From a virus: DNA of 44,923 nucleotides. The stretch lies in IMG/VR virus record IMGVR_UViG_3300048591_000257, positions 1 to 44,923 of that record; one strand, given 5' to 3'. The number at the start of each line of letters is the position of its first letter. The first letter of the stretch is position 1. The translations under genes were made by a program, and so were the position numbers. Of the stretch, positions 14,799 through 23,309 are shown piece by piece. The notes below the pieces were generated by a model, which did not search any database, was not told the origin of the DNA, and saw only the letters and a program-made list of their open reading frames with translations.

Positions 14799-15581
14799 AT
14801 GACGTTCCCCAAACCACCCATTATCAAAGCCACCCCAGAGATAGAGAGTAATGGTACGTCACACACTATATCGCAAGCACCCGTCACTCACTCCAATCGA
14901 GTCCCCAAACCCTCTACTCTTAAAACTCCTGTCAGTGGTATCGAGTTGATCGATAACGACGACATATCTTTTATAATGCAAACACACTTACGGTTAGAGC
15001 ATAGACAGAACCCTTTTGTTTTACGGTTTTTAACATCTTACATAACTTGTAGAGACGCTAATGAGGCAGCTCGTGAGGCTGACATCACACCTCGTGAGGG
15101 GAAGATGTTATTAAATCGTAAAGATGTGCAGGAGTGTTTAGCAAAGATTACTGAGACCGCTGTGCTGAAGTATGGGTTAGATCCTAATGAGATTGTCGAG
15201 AAGGTGAAGGATGTTGCTTACGTAGATCCTGCTATGCTTGTGGACCCTAAGACTGGTGCTTGTTATGAGAATATGCACGACATACCAATTGAGGCCAGGA
15301 GAGCTATTAAGAAATTTGTGGTCGAGAATTTGTACGAGAAAGACCATAATGGGATCAATGTTTGTATTGGTAGGGTGGTGAAGGTTGAGATGTGGGATCG
15401 CTTAAAAGCGGCTGAGATGTTGGGTCGAGAGGTTAATTTATTTAAAGAGACCGTAGTGCAGCAGCATGATGTGACGGGGAACATGAAGGACATATTGCTT
15501 GAGAGTAGGAAGAGGGCAGAAGAGAGGCAGTTGGCTAGTGGGGCGGCGGTGCCTAAGCTGATAGAGAGTAAACGCAAGTGA
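14799..15581 (+). CDS. Terminase small subunit
   Basis: 260 residues, first late gene. It binds the packaging site and hands DNA to the large subunit. A variable 45-residue start precedes the conserved part. Residues 80-112 (FLTSYITCRDANEAAREADI, then REGKMLLNRKDVQ) form the terminase small subunit helix-turn-helix. A central region typical of phage TerS follows, and the C-terminus is charged. GGAGG lies 11 nt before the ATG and may be hidden by the leader structure. The TGA overlaps a GTG that starts the duplicated terL mini-ORF. Confidence 0.85.
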   Translation: MTFPKPPIIKATPEIESNGTSHTISQAPVTHSNRVPKPSTLKTPVSGIELIDNDDISFIMQTHLRLEHRQNPFVLRFLTSYITCRDANEAAREADITPREGKMLLNRKDVQECLAKITETAVLKYGLDPNEIVEKVKDVAYVDPAMLVDPKTGACYENMHDIPIEARRAIKKFVVENLYEKDHNGINVCIGRVVKVEMWDRLKAAEMLGREVNLFKETVVQQHDVTGNMKDILLESRKRAEERQLASGAAVPKLIESKRK

Positions 15582-15649
15582 CAGACCCTAATATTAAAAT
15601 ATTCCAAGAGTTGGTTGATGAGTATAGTGTGGGGTTCCTCATACCATGA
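15578..15649 (+). CDS. 23-residue mini-ORF duplicating the start of TerL
   Basis: It starts at GTG overlapping the terS stop (GTGA) and encodes the first 16 residues of TerL (through DEY). It then runs into seven unrelated residues from the 21-bp spacer and stops at a TGA overlapping the true terL ATG (ATGA). It results from the tandem duplication described at 15579-15693. It probably carries ribosomes from terS to terL by coupling; a function of the peptide itself is doubtful. Confidence 0.5.
   Translation: MTDPNIKIFQELVDEYSVGFLIP
15579..15625. repeat. 47-bp direct repeat, upstream copy of the terL 5' end
   Basis: Perfectly identical to 15647-15693, offset by 68 bp. The second copy is the true coding start of TerL. 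The identity suggests a recent duplication. Confidence 0.97.
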
Positions 15650-17205
15650 CAGACCCTAATATTAAAATATTCCAAGAGTTGGTTGATGAGTATCGGTATG
15701 ACTTTCATAAGTTGGTTTACGTGTTGTGGCCTTTTGGGGAAGAGGGGAGTGAGCTTGAGAATGAGGCTCCTTATGATTGGCAAATAGAGGAATGGGTTAA
15801 ATTATCAAAGCACCTAAAGAATCCTCTCACGCGCACCGATACGTACAGGTTAATTATATCCTCGGGTAACGGTGCGGCTAAGACAGCCTTTGGTGCCATG
15901 ACAACTATGATGCTCATGTACACTCAGATGCTTCGAGGTAGGATTACTACCAACACAGAGCCTCAGATGAGATCAATCATTTGGCCTGAGTATGACAAGT
16001 GGGTGAAGTCGGCTCGCTTTGTAAACCAACTATTCGACAAACAAGGGACCACAATTAAGGCTAGAAATAAACTCCATGAGAGCAGATGGAGAATTGATAC
16101 TGTTACTTGGACTGAGCAAAATCCCACCGCCATATCAGGACTTCACAATAAAGGTGGGGCGATTTTATACGTGTTCGAGGAAGCAGCAGGAATACCTGCT
16201 AACATTTGGGATTACGCCTCAGGTGCTTTTACTGACAGAGATACAATTAAAGTGTGGTTGGCGTTTGCCAACAGTGATGACCCAGACAGCAAGTTTGAAC
16301 AGAACATGAAGAGTCCTTCTTGGCACAGTAGAAGGATTGATACTCGCTCGCTAACTCACATCGATCCAAAGCAAGTAGAGACTTGGCTTATGGAGTGTGG
16401 TGGGAACGAGGACCATGATGACTTTAGAGTTCGGGTTCGAGGATTACCAAGGAAGTCGGCAAAGGACAGCATCATTGGGGTTGAGAATATAGAGGCTGCT
16501 TTAGCGCGTAGGAAAGACTTTGACGTGACTTCAGTGCATGACCTTCCTTGTGTACTGTCGTGTGATCCTGCGTGGAAGGGTGGGGATTTTACGACGATAT
16601 GGATGAGGCAGGGGCACTACGCCTGTATGCTTGAGAAGTATGTGTTGGAAGGTGAGATGAACCATATGTACACCTACCAAAGACTCTGTTGGTGGGAGCG
16701 AGAGTTGAAGGCTGATGCAGTATTCATAGATCAAGGTGAGGGGACGGCGATTTACACCTTGGCTCATAACGCTGGAAAGTATTGGGAGTTGGTGTCGTTT
16801 GGCTCTGCTGCTAACGATGCGCCGGACTTTCAAAGTTCCCAGTATGGGAACATCAGAGCGCAGATGTACCATGAGAGTAACCAATGGTTGCTTAAGGGTG
16901 GGGTGTTGGACGCTAAGAATGAAGAGTGGATTGATGAGATTAGAAAGCAGCTTGCATGGACCAAGGGATCGCGCCATAGGGTCCACGGTAAGAAGATGGC
17001 TGAGCCTAAGGTTGACATCAAGAAACGAATTGGAATGTCACCAGACGTTGCTGACGGCTTTGTATTAGGTGGTGCAAGACCTGTGACAGAGAAGGCTGTG
17101 AATTACTTTACTGGAGAGACAATTGGTGAGGGAGCTTTGAAGATGCCGGATCACAGTGTTGATTACGATATTGTCGATGCGGAATTTAAGGCGCTGTACG
17201 ATTGA
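15646..17205 (+). CDS. Terminase large subunit (packaging ATPase and nuclease)
   Basis: 519 residues. The ATPase domain has a variant Walker A SGNGAAKT (73-80) and Walker B LYVFEEAAG with Glu178 and Glu179. The RNase H-like nuclease domain has SCDPAWKGGD with Asp307, FIDQGEG with Asp362, and SPDVADG near 465. It translocates DNA into the prohead and cuts the concatemer. Its first 16 codons are duplicated upstream. The ATG at 15646 is the likely start; the upstream GTG frame terminates at this ATG. Confidence 0.95.
   Translation: MTDPNIKIFQELVDEYRYDFHKLVYVLWPFGEEGSELENEAPYDWQIEEWVKLSKHLKNPLTRTDTYRLIISSGNGAAKTAFGAMTTMMLMYTQMLRGRITTNTEPQMRSIIWPEYDKWVKSARFVNQLFDKQGTTIKARNKLHESRWRIDTVTWTEQNPTAISGLHNKGGAILYVFEEAAGIPANIWDYASGAFTDRDTIKVWLAFANSDDPDSKFEQNMKSPSWHSRRIDTRSLTHIDPKQVETWLMECGGNEDHDDFRVRVRGLPRKSAKDSIIGVENIEAALARRKDFDVTSVHDLPCVLSCDPAWKGGDFTTIWMRQGHYACMLEKYVLEGEMNHMYTYQRLCWWERELKADAVFIDQGEGTAIYTLAHNAGKYWELVSFGSAANDAPDFQSSQYGNIRAQMYHESNQWLLKGGVLDAKNEEWIDEIRKQLAWTKGSRHRVHGKKMAEPKVDIKKRIGMSPDVADGFVLGGARPVTEKAVNYFTGETIGEGALKMPDHSVDYDIVDAEFKALYD
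15647..15693. repeat. 47-bp direct repeat, downstream copy in terL
   Basis: Second copy of the repeat at 15579-15625, covering all but the first base of codons 1-16 of terL. Confidence 0.97.
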
Positions 17206-17627
17206 TGAAGATAGAAGAAATAACCCATATCACTCCAATTATTAAGTTGTGGCTTCATCAAGCCGCAATTCAGTTAAACAGTATGTATGGGAATAGATAT
17301 GATCTAACCAGATTTGATTTGAAGAGTCATTTGAAATGTGGAGGAAGATTGACTCTCTGTGTAGGAAAAGGTCGGGTGTACGGAGTTATGCTTGCCACAC
17401 TGACTGAAAACCAATGGGACTTTGGTAAGAGGCTCTACATCCAAGACACAATTTATAGCGCACATCCACGCGCAACAAAGCTGTTGATAGATGATTTTAT
17501 AAATTATGGTAGACAGAATGCCGACGAGATAATCACAATGGTTGGGGAGCATACCAATATCAAAGGTGCTTCTTTAGAGAAACTCGGGTTTAAGCCCGTG
17601 GAACTTGTGTATCGTTTGGAGGTCTAA
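17205..17627 (+). CDS. GNAT-like acetyltransferase domain protein
   Basis: 140 residues from the ATG at 17205, which overlaps the terL stop (TGATG). The pattern fits a GNAT fold: an N-terminal helix pair, a hydrophobic strand (VYGVMLATL), then IQDTIYSAHPRATKLLIDDF in the acetyl-CoA-binding region, and a closing EKLGFKPVELVYRLEV typical of GNAT ends. The classic QxxGxG/A loop is not obvious, so catalysis is uncertain. Similar small GNAT-like genes between terminase and portal occur in other podoviruses; the substrate is unknown. Confidence 0.65.
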   Translation: MKIEEITHITPIIKLWLHQAAIQLNSMYGNRYDLTRFDLKSHLKCGGRLTLCVGKGRVYGVMLATLTENQWDFGKRLYIQDTIYSAHPRATKLLIDDFINYGRQNADEIITMVGEHTNIKGASLEKLGFKPVELVYRLEV

Positions 17628-18188
17628 ATGGGTCAGGGCAAGAAGAAGAAGAAAGGCCGTGGATACACCAACGGTATCTTCGATGGCGGCGATCCGATTA
17701 AAAACTTCACAGAAAGAGTGTTGCGCGGTGGACCCGAATACACCAGAGAAGGAATTAGAGATGTTGCTAATCTGGGTGGTGATAACTCTGATGATATTTT
17801 GGGCTGGCTTACGGCAGGTCACATTGGAATAAATCCTGAGAACAATATGCCCGAACACGTTTCAATGTATAAGTCTTCAGAAGATGCCGCAAGGTCGGTG
17901 TTTATTGGTGGTCCAGGCGGTGAAGCAGCCGTTCGAGGGATCGATGAAGGCATTGGGGAAATGACGGGTCGGAATGTTCAACGAGAACAAATGGCTCGTG
18001 CTGAAGAGAGATTCAGACAAGAACAGAAAAACAGAAAACGCTTGAGATTAGATGACCTAAGATATGATGAGATGAGAGACTTAGCCGCTTCTCGTGCTGC
18101 TGGGTCCAGGTATCGCTCAAGAGGTACTGGAGCAAGTGCCTCTAGTTATGGTGAACTTGGCGGCAGCGGAGACTTCTTAGGATTATGA
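17628..18188 (+). CDS. Hypothetical protein between terminase and portal
   Basis: 186 residues, no family recognised. It begins with a very basic stretch (GQGKKKKKGRG), contains Gly-rich segments, and ends with an Arg-rich helix (about 122-150) and a Ser/Gly-rich tail. The composition suggests a DNA- or capsid-associated minor virion protein. It overlaps the portal gene by 4 bp (ATGA). Confidence 0.68.
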   Translation: MGQGKKKKKGRGYTNGIFDGGDPIKNFTERVLRGGPEYTREGIRDVANLGGDNSDDILGWLTAGHIGINPENNMPEHVSMYKSSEDAARSVFIGGPGGEAAVRGIDEGIGEMTGRNVQREQMARAEERFRQEQKNRKRLRLDDLRYDEMRDLAASRAAGSRYRSRGTGASASSYGELGGSGDFLGL

Positions 18189-19897
18189 GTAAAGCTGAAT
18201 GCGAATACATCAGACAACAAGCTAAAGAGAAATTCGACAAGGTTCGATCCACATGGGTAGATTGCGGAAGATGGGCGCTACCTCATAGAACCAGATGGCT
18301 TTTATCCCAAACTGAGGGCGAGAGAAACAACCATCACATTGTAGATCCAACGCACATACTTGCACTACGATCATACGTTGCAGGATTTATGGAAGGTAAC
18401 ACTTCAGCCACTCGACCGTGGTATCGTTGTGGAACAAGAGATCCCGAGCGGAATATGTTCCCAGTCAATCATGAGTGGTTGGACCTATTTACTAGAGCAA
18501 CATTGAAAGCTCTGACAAGCTCGAACTTTTATCATGCAGCAGGTGAGTTTTATCCTGACTTCGGAACCTACAATACAGGTGCCCACTTCATTGAAGAGTT
18601 GCCAGATAAAACTTTGTTCTTTCACACACTTATGCCTGGCTCCTACTACGTAATCAATAACTCCTATGGTGAAGCAGTTATCATGGTTCGAGAGATGAGT
18701 CTCGGTGTCAAAGCGTTAGTTTCTTGGTTTGGCAAGAAGAAGAATGGCAATTGGGATTGGTCTAATTTCTTACCTCGAACTCGGGAATTGTACGAAAAAG
18801 CCATGTACACTCAGATGATTGATATAGTTAGTATCACTCAGGAAAATAAAGATTTTAATCCTGAGAAACCTGTGAGCGGTGAGAACCGACAGTGGATCAC
18901 TAAGACTTATGAGTTGGGTTCTGATGTCGGACAGTACCTTGGTGGCACTGGGCAATTTGGTGCTGGTGGATTAGATCGAGATGATGATGACACCTACTTA
19001 GAGATTTCTTACTCGAAGAGAAAACCATTTATCGTAGGTAAATCAAGCGGATCGATGGGATTTGAGTACGGCGAGAAGGGTCCAACATTAGATTCACTCG
19101 GCTTAATCAAATCTTTAAATAAGAAGGCGATCAGTAAAGATCAGGCAATCGAGCAGATTCTAAGACCAGCGATGCAGGGTCCGGCTTCGTTAAGAAAATC
19201 ATACATAACTACAGCCGCGAACTCGTACATACCTCTTGATGCAATGAGTCTTTCTAAGAACGGATTTAGGCCAGTACATGAAATAAATCCAGCAATCGGT
19301 CCACTCGTCTCAGACGTTATGGATATGAGACAGCAAGTTGATCGAATGTATTATGCAGATTTCTTATTATATCTTTCAAGGAACCCAAAAACTCGAACCG
19401 CAACTGAGACAAATGCGATTGTTCAAGAGCAACAAATGATAATCGGCCCTAACCTGCAAAGCCTCAACTGGACCTACAACGTGCCAGTAGTGGAGTTTGT
19501 AATGGATTGGGTTCTTGATGAAGATCCTTACTTACCTCCGCCTCCTGAAGATTTGGCCGGTGAGTTTTTGAGACCTGAGTTTATCTCAGTTTTCGCCCAG
19601 GCCCAAAGAGCGGCTGACCTACCACAAGTTGAGAGATACTTAGCTTTTATCTCAAATGTTGGACAGATTGATCCGAGAGTCTTGGACAAAGTCAATCTTG
19701 ACAGGGTAGCGGACATTTATGAAGATCGACTGTACTTACCAGCAGGTATCAATAATCCACAAGACAAAGTGGATGCAATGAGGCAGCAAGCGGCAATGCA
19801 ACAGCAACGCCAACAGCAACTTCAAGAGATGACCCAAATGGCAGGTGCAGCCAAAGACGTAGGGATTAAAGCCAATAATGGAGGGGAACAACAGTGA
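18185..19897 (+). CDS. Portal (head-tail connector) protein
   Basis: 570 residues, of the T7 gp8-like head-tail connector type. Twelve copies form the DNA channel at one capsid vertex. Near the start, LRSYVAGFMEGNTSATRPWY (61-80) matches the conserved segment ending in a PWF/PWY motif. A helical stretch around 385-420 followed by TRTATETNAIVQEQQ is typical of portal crown/stem regions. The C-terminus is Gln-rich (about 530-565). It is translationally coupled to its upstream neighbour (ATGA). Confidence 0.9.
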   Translation: MSKAECEYIRQQAKEKFDKVRSTWVDCGRWALPHRTRWLLSQTEGERNNHHIVDPTHILALRSYVAGFMEGNTSATRPWYRCGTRDPERNMFPVNHEWLDLFTRATLKALTSSNFYHAAGEFYPDFGTYNTGAHFIEELPDKTLFFHTLMPGSYYVINNSYGEAVIMVREMSLGVKALVSWFGKKKNGNWDWSNFLPRTRELYEKAMYTQMIDIVSITQENKDFNPEKPVSGENRQWITKTYELGSDVGQYLGGTGQFGAGGLDRDDDDTYLEISYSKRKPFIVGKSSGSMGFEYGEKGPTLDSLGLIKSLNKKAISKDQAIEQILRPAMQGPASLRKSYITTAANSYIPLDAMSLSKNGFRPVHEINPAIGPLVSDVMDMRQQVDRMYYADFLLYLSRNPKTRTATETNAIVQEQQMIIGPNLQSLNWTYNVPVVEFVMDWVLDEDPYLPPPPEDLAGEFLRPEFISVFAQAQRAADLPQVERYLAFISNVGQIDPRVLDKVNLDRVADIYEDRLYLPAGINNPQDKVDAMRQQAAMQQQRQQQLQEMTQMAGAAKDVGIKANNGGEQQ

Positions 19898-20409
19898 GAA
19901 ATTTATTAGTAGTCATGGGTGTGCTTTTACTTAGCACCGTAGCGACAGCAGGGTTCGAGGGATTTAACAACGGTACCAATCTTAAACTCTTCAATGGATT
20001 AGAGTGTAAAGAGGGTATGGTTTGTGAACGATCAAAAAACAAGATGCAAATCTCTGTTGATCTTGCAGGAGTTATTGCCAGCACTAGAGCGGTGACAGCG
20101 GCAGGAAGTTTGACTTCGGCAGATTGCGGTAAAGCAATTTTGACCACCACAACAACTGCGTACCGATTGGATTTACCAGAACTTTCAGCCTCTCTTGTTG
20201 GTTGTGAGATTGCGGTTTACAGACTAGCAGGTTCTTCTCTTCTAACTTTGAACCCAATGGGTTCTGATAGAATTTTACTTCTCACCAACGCAAACGGTGA
20301 TGCCATTGCAGCCGACACAGCAGGAGAATCAGTTGTTCTTCAGGCTATCTCAGCAACTCAGTGGGCACCAAAAGCAGTTTACCCGAGTGTGTGGGCTGAC
20401 GCCAACTAA
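19894..20409 (+). CDS. Predicted secreted virion-type protein with signal peptide
   Basis: 171 residues from a GTG start overlapping the portal stop (GTGA). Residues 1-19 form a textbook Sec signal peptide (MRNLLVVMGVLLLSTVATA). The mature part includes SLTSADCGKAILTTTTTAYRLDLPE and later a NGDAIAADTAGESVVLQAIS segment. I recall this beta-rich pattern from phage tail-spike and capsid decoration proteins. A signal peptide on a protein inside the portal-scaffold block is unusual. Whether it is assembled in the virion or exported cannot be decided from sequence. Confidence 0.62.
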   Translation: MRNLLVVMGVLLLSTVATAGFEGFNNGTNLKLFNGLECKEGMVCERSKNKMQISVDLAGVIASTRAVTAAGSLTSADCGKAILTTTTTAYRLDLPELSASLVGCEIAVYRLAGSSLLTLNPMGSDRILLLTNANGDAIAADTAGESVVLQAISATQWAPKAVYPSVWADAN

Positions 20410-20771
20410 TGACGTTTGAAGAAGAAGAAATCAAGGAAGCTCTTGAGCATCGCAATGTCTTAATGGACATACGGTCGGTGCTTGAGACAACCCAAGGAAA
20501 GAACTTCTTCAAATATTTGTTTAAGTATTTAGATGTAGGTGAACTCCCACCAATTGGTAGTGAAGGCTCAATGCTGATGGATCGTTTAGGATTCTTAAGA
20601 GCAGGGAACTCGATCTTTAAATTGGCCGCCGAAGCAGACGCTAAAGTAGCTGGAGTGCTATTAGCGGAACTAGAAAAGGAAAGATATGACAGACTTACAA
20701 GAGAACTCGACGATCACAACAGGGTACACAACACCTCCACCAGTAGACGCGCCAAAAACGATAGAGGTTGA
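20409..20771 (+). CDS. Bbp19-like phage protein
   Basis: 120 residues. The segment LETTQGKNFFKYLFKYLDVGE followed by SEGSMLMDRLGFLRAGNSIFKL matches the layout of Bbp19-type proteins, which lie before the scaffold and capsid genes in BPP-1-like podoviruses; their role is unknown. The start overlaps the upstream stop (TAATG). The last 86 bp overlap the start of the scaffold gene in another frame, and the basic C-terminus (RRAKND) comes from that overlap. Confidence 0.68.
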   Translation: MTFEEEEIKEALEHRNVLMDIRSVLETTQGKNFFKYLFKYLDVGELPPIGSEGSMLMDRLGFLRAGNSIFKLAAEADAKVAGVLLAELEKERYDRLTRELDDHNRVHNTSTSRRAKNDRG

Positions 20772-21432
20772 TGATTTTGGATATGCCATCGAAGCCTCAT
20801 CAGAGGTCGAGAAAGAAAAAGCAGAACCCAAAAAAGAACCAGTCGTTGTTGAAGAGGAAGAAATTAAAGACCCTGCCACAGGCTATTCAACTGAAGAACC
20901 TCCTGCACCAAAAGAAGTTCCGATTGTAAAAGAAGAAAAGAAAGATCCACCAGCAGATGATCCTCTTGCAATTGAGGAGCCTGGTGATTTACTCGAAGAT
21001 GAAATTAAAGAACTGAAAGCATTTGCAACTGAGAAGAAATTAAACAAAGAAGCGTTTAAGTCCTTGGTTGATTTCAAGAAGGCTGAAGTTAAGAAAGCTC
21101 AAGAGTTTGTAAATAACCAACAGAAGGAAGCAGCCGCGTTAGCTGCCAAAACGAGACACGATTGGCACAAGGAACTCAAAGCTGACCCGACCTTTGGTGG
21201 TAATAACTTTGAGCATAGCTTGAAGGATGTTGAGAAGATTTTGAAAGATCATCTTCCCAATGTAAAAAATAAGTTGACAGAGAGCAAGGGTATCCTGCCT
21301 CCTTATATCATGAAAGACTTGGCAGCTTTGGCGAAGCACATCTATGGAACAAAAAAAATGGTCCAGGGTGATAAGATTGAGACTAAAGTTACCGAAGAGA
21401 AGCAAAACGATCCGTTAGCTTTTTACGAATAG
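20686..21432 (+). CDS. Scaffolding protein candidate
   Basis: 248 residues, highly charged and low in aromatics. The first 120 residues are Pro/Glu/Lys-rich and disordered; a helical middle (about 100-155) is followed by RHDWHKELKADPTFGGNNFE and a C-terminal helical part containing a GILPPYIMKDLAALAKHIYG segment. This resembles podovirus scaffolds, with DPxFGG and LPxxM-type motifs. It lies directly before the capsid gene, as scaffolds usually do. AAAGGAAAG precedes the ATG. It should guide prohead assembly and then leave. Confidence 0.75.
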   Translation: MTDLQENSTITTGYTTPPPVDAPKTIEVDDFGYAIEASSEVEKEKAEPKKEPVVVEEEEIKDPATGYSTEEPPAPKEVPIVKEEKKDPPADDPLAIEEPGDLLEDEIKELKAFATEKKLNKEAFKSLVDFKKAEVKKAQEFVNNQQKEAAALAAKTRHDWHKELKADPTFGGNNFEHSLKDVEKILKDHLPNVKNKLTESKGILPPYIMKDLAALAKHIYGTKKMVQGDKIETKVTEEKQNDPLAFYE

Positions 21433-21456
21433 AAACCTAAAAGGGGAGAGAACTAG

Positions 21457-22482
21457 ATGGCAGCACTCGGAGCAAGCCTGTTAACACTGGCTGATGTAGC
21501 GAAAAGCAAGGATAAGCAAATTGGTAAAGTCGCCGAAGTGCTTGTTCAAGATAACCCAATGTTGATGGATATTCCATACATGGAGATGAACCAAGGTACA
21601 TCTCATGTTGAAGATATTCGTTCAGCACTTCCTTCAGTTTACTACAGAAAGGCTAACCAAGCCATTCCGTCAAGTAAGTCAACTACTGAAGAAAGAACCT
21701 TCACAGCAGCTCACTTTGAGTCAAAATCTCAAATTGATGAAGCTGTTGCAAAACGTGGAGGCATTGATCGGATTGCATACAACCGATGGAACCAAGCACA
21801 AGGTCACATCCAAGCTCATGCAATCGAACACGCTGATCTAACGATCTACGGTTCTCCTACAGATTCAAATAGAAAAGTTGCGGGATTTTTTGACATCTAC
21901 TCAACTCTCGATACTTCCGAGCCTACACACAATCAAGTGATTGATGCTGGTGGCGAAGGTTCAGATTTAACTTCTATCCTTCTAGTTTGCTGGGGCGAGA
22001 GATCAGTTTTTGGTATTTATCCAAAAGGAACTCAAGCTGGATTGAAGAGAACTGACCGATCTAAAGGTGGACAACTTGTTCAAATTCAAGCTTTGGATAG
22101 CGCCGGTAACGCTGGTTCTTTCTACGGTTATGAAGAACAGTTTGAAATCGATCACGGTTTGGTTGTTAAAGATTATCGACAAGCAGTTCGTATTGCTAAC
22201 ATCGACCCAGCAGCTTTGCGCTCTGGAACAGATGCAGCAGATTTGATCGACTTGATGATTAAAGCGATTCACAAGATTCACAGCTTGTCTAACGGTAAGC
22301 CAGTGTTCTACATGAACCGAACTCTACAAGCCTTCCTTGACCTTCAAGCACTTGGAAAAGTTGGTGCTGGTGGTGGGTTGACTTACGACAACTACCAAGG
22401 TGAAGAAGTAATGATGTTTAGAAAAATCCCAGTCCGAAGATCAGATGCACTTCTGAACACTGAAGACGAAGTAACAACATAA
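21457..22482 (+). CDS. Major capsid protein
   Basis: 341 residues, likely an HK97-fold capsid subunit. Evidence: length, position after the scaffold, a strong Shine-Dalgarno (AGGGGAGAG) and typical segments. The N-terminal DNPMLMDIPYMEMNQG and the central KSQIDEAVAKRGG (spine helix region) fit, and TIYGSP precedes a Gly-rich loop. The C-terminal IPVRRSDALLNTE fits the beta-sheet end of capsid proteins. Similar to Bbp17-type capsid proteins by gene order. It should be the most abundant late product. Confidence 0.88.
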   Translation: MAALGASLLTLADVAKSKDKQIGKVAEVLVQDNPMLMDIPYMEMNQGTSHVEDIRSALPSVYYRKANQAIPSSKSTTEERTFTAAHFESKSQIDEAVAKRGGIDRIAYNRWNQAQGHIQAHAIEHADLTIYGSPTDSNRKVAGFFDIYSTLDTSEPTHNQVIDAGGEGSDLTSILLVCWGERSVFGIYPKGTQAGLKRTDRSKGGQLVQIQALDSAGNAGSFYGYEEQFEIDHGLVVKDYRQAVRIANIDPAALRSGTDAADLIDLMIKAIHKIHSLSNGKPVFYMNRTLQAFLDLQALGKVGAGGGLTYDNYQGEEVMMFRKIPVRRSDALLNTEDEVTT

Positions 22483-22494
22483 TCGGAGGCATAA

Positions 22495-22944
22495 ATGAGA
22501 TTTGATATTGAGAACCAATTTTCCGTAGCACAGGCCTTCACCGGCGCTGCTACTGTATCAACCAACTCTTACCAAAAACAAACCGCTGCTCAGGACTTGA
22601 GCATCGGTCGAAGAATGGCAGTAGTTGTTTTCTTTACCGCAGCAGGAGCAGGCACTACGCACACTCTTGAAGCGATCCAAGCAGACAACGCGGCTTTGAC
22701 TTCAAACGTGGAAGTGTTGGCTACTGTAAGCATCACAACTACTGCATTGTTAGCAAACCCAGGACTAGGGTATCCGGTTGAGATCCCAATTCCACAAGGT
22801 GTTATGACTAAGCAGTTTTTGGGCTTCAGACACACAGCTACTTCTGGAACAACAACTGCAACTATTGATGCATACCTTATGCCTCAAGACGAAGTTGTTA
22901 AGTACAAGTCGTTCCCTAAAGTTGTAGACGCAGACGTGGTGTAA
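22495..22944 (+). CDS. Bbp16-like capsid cement protein
   Basis: 149 residues. The opening FDIENQFSVAQAFTGAATVST and the central segment containing IGRRMAVVVFF match the Bbp16 family of capsid cement (decoration) proteins found next to capsid genes in BPP-1-like phages. The rest is beta-rich, with many Thr/Ala. It probably binds the outside of the shell and stabilises it. CGGAGG lies 7 nt before the ATG. Confidence 0.8.
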   Translation: MRFDIENQFSVAQAFTGAATVSTNSYQKQTAAQDLSIGRRMAVVVFFTAAGAGTTHTLEAIQADNAALTSNVEVLATVSITTTALLANPGLGYPVEIPIPQGVMTKQFLGFRHTATSGTTTATIDAYLMPQDEVVKYKSFPKVVDADVV

Positions 22945-22945
22945 T

Positions 22946-23284
22946 ATGAGCAGCAACAGAAATATGCCGAAGCCAAACGAAGAAGAGGTAGAGTTGAAAG
23001 ACCTACCTCCGGTTCCAGAAGGCGCTCTTGCTATAAACTCTGGACCGGCCCCACTTTCCAATGTGAAAGTTGAGCCTAAGGTTCAAGTACAAGCAGGTGG
23101 TGTTCAGGTTCAGGCGATGCAAAAGGGAGTCTTTAAAAACTCTCGAAAAGCAGTTGGTGAAATCTTTATGGTTCCATCAATGAAGCACGTAGGAAGCTGG
23201 ATGAAGTGTGTAGACCCAAAAGTTGAAGCACAACATCAGGAACTTTTAAAAGCTAAGAAAATAAAACTGGGCGCGGGTAAGTAA
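22946..23284 (+). CDS. Hypothetical virion-region protein
   Basis: 112 residues, function not recognised. The first half is disordered, Pro/Val-rich (VKVEPKVQVQAGGVQVQ). The second half holds GEIFMVPSMKHVGSWMKCVD, a pattern I recall from small proteins after capsid genes in podoviruses, ending in a basic tail. It begins one base after the cement gene stop, so it is in the same transcript. Confidence 0.65.
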   Translation: MSSNRNMPKPNEEEVELKDLPPVPEGALAINSGPAPLSNVKVEPKVQVQAGGVQVQAMQKGVFKNSRKAVGEIFMVPSMKHVGSWMKCVDPKVEAQHQELLKAKKIKLGAGK

Positions 23285-23309
23285 TCCTCGCCAAAAAAAA
23301 GGCGGGACT

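Noticed and set aside
16531-16986. 151-residue minus-strand open frame opposite terL
   Set aside because: Opposite the conserved nuclease domain, no recognisable domain and no operon context.
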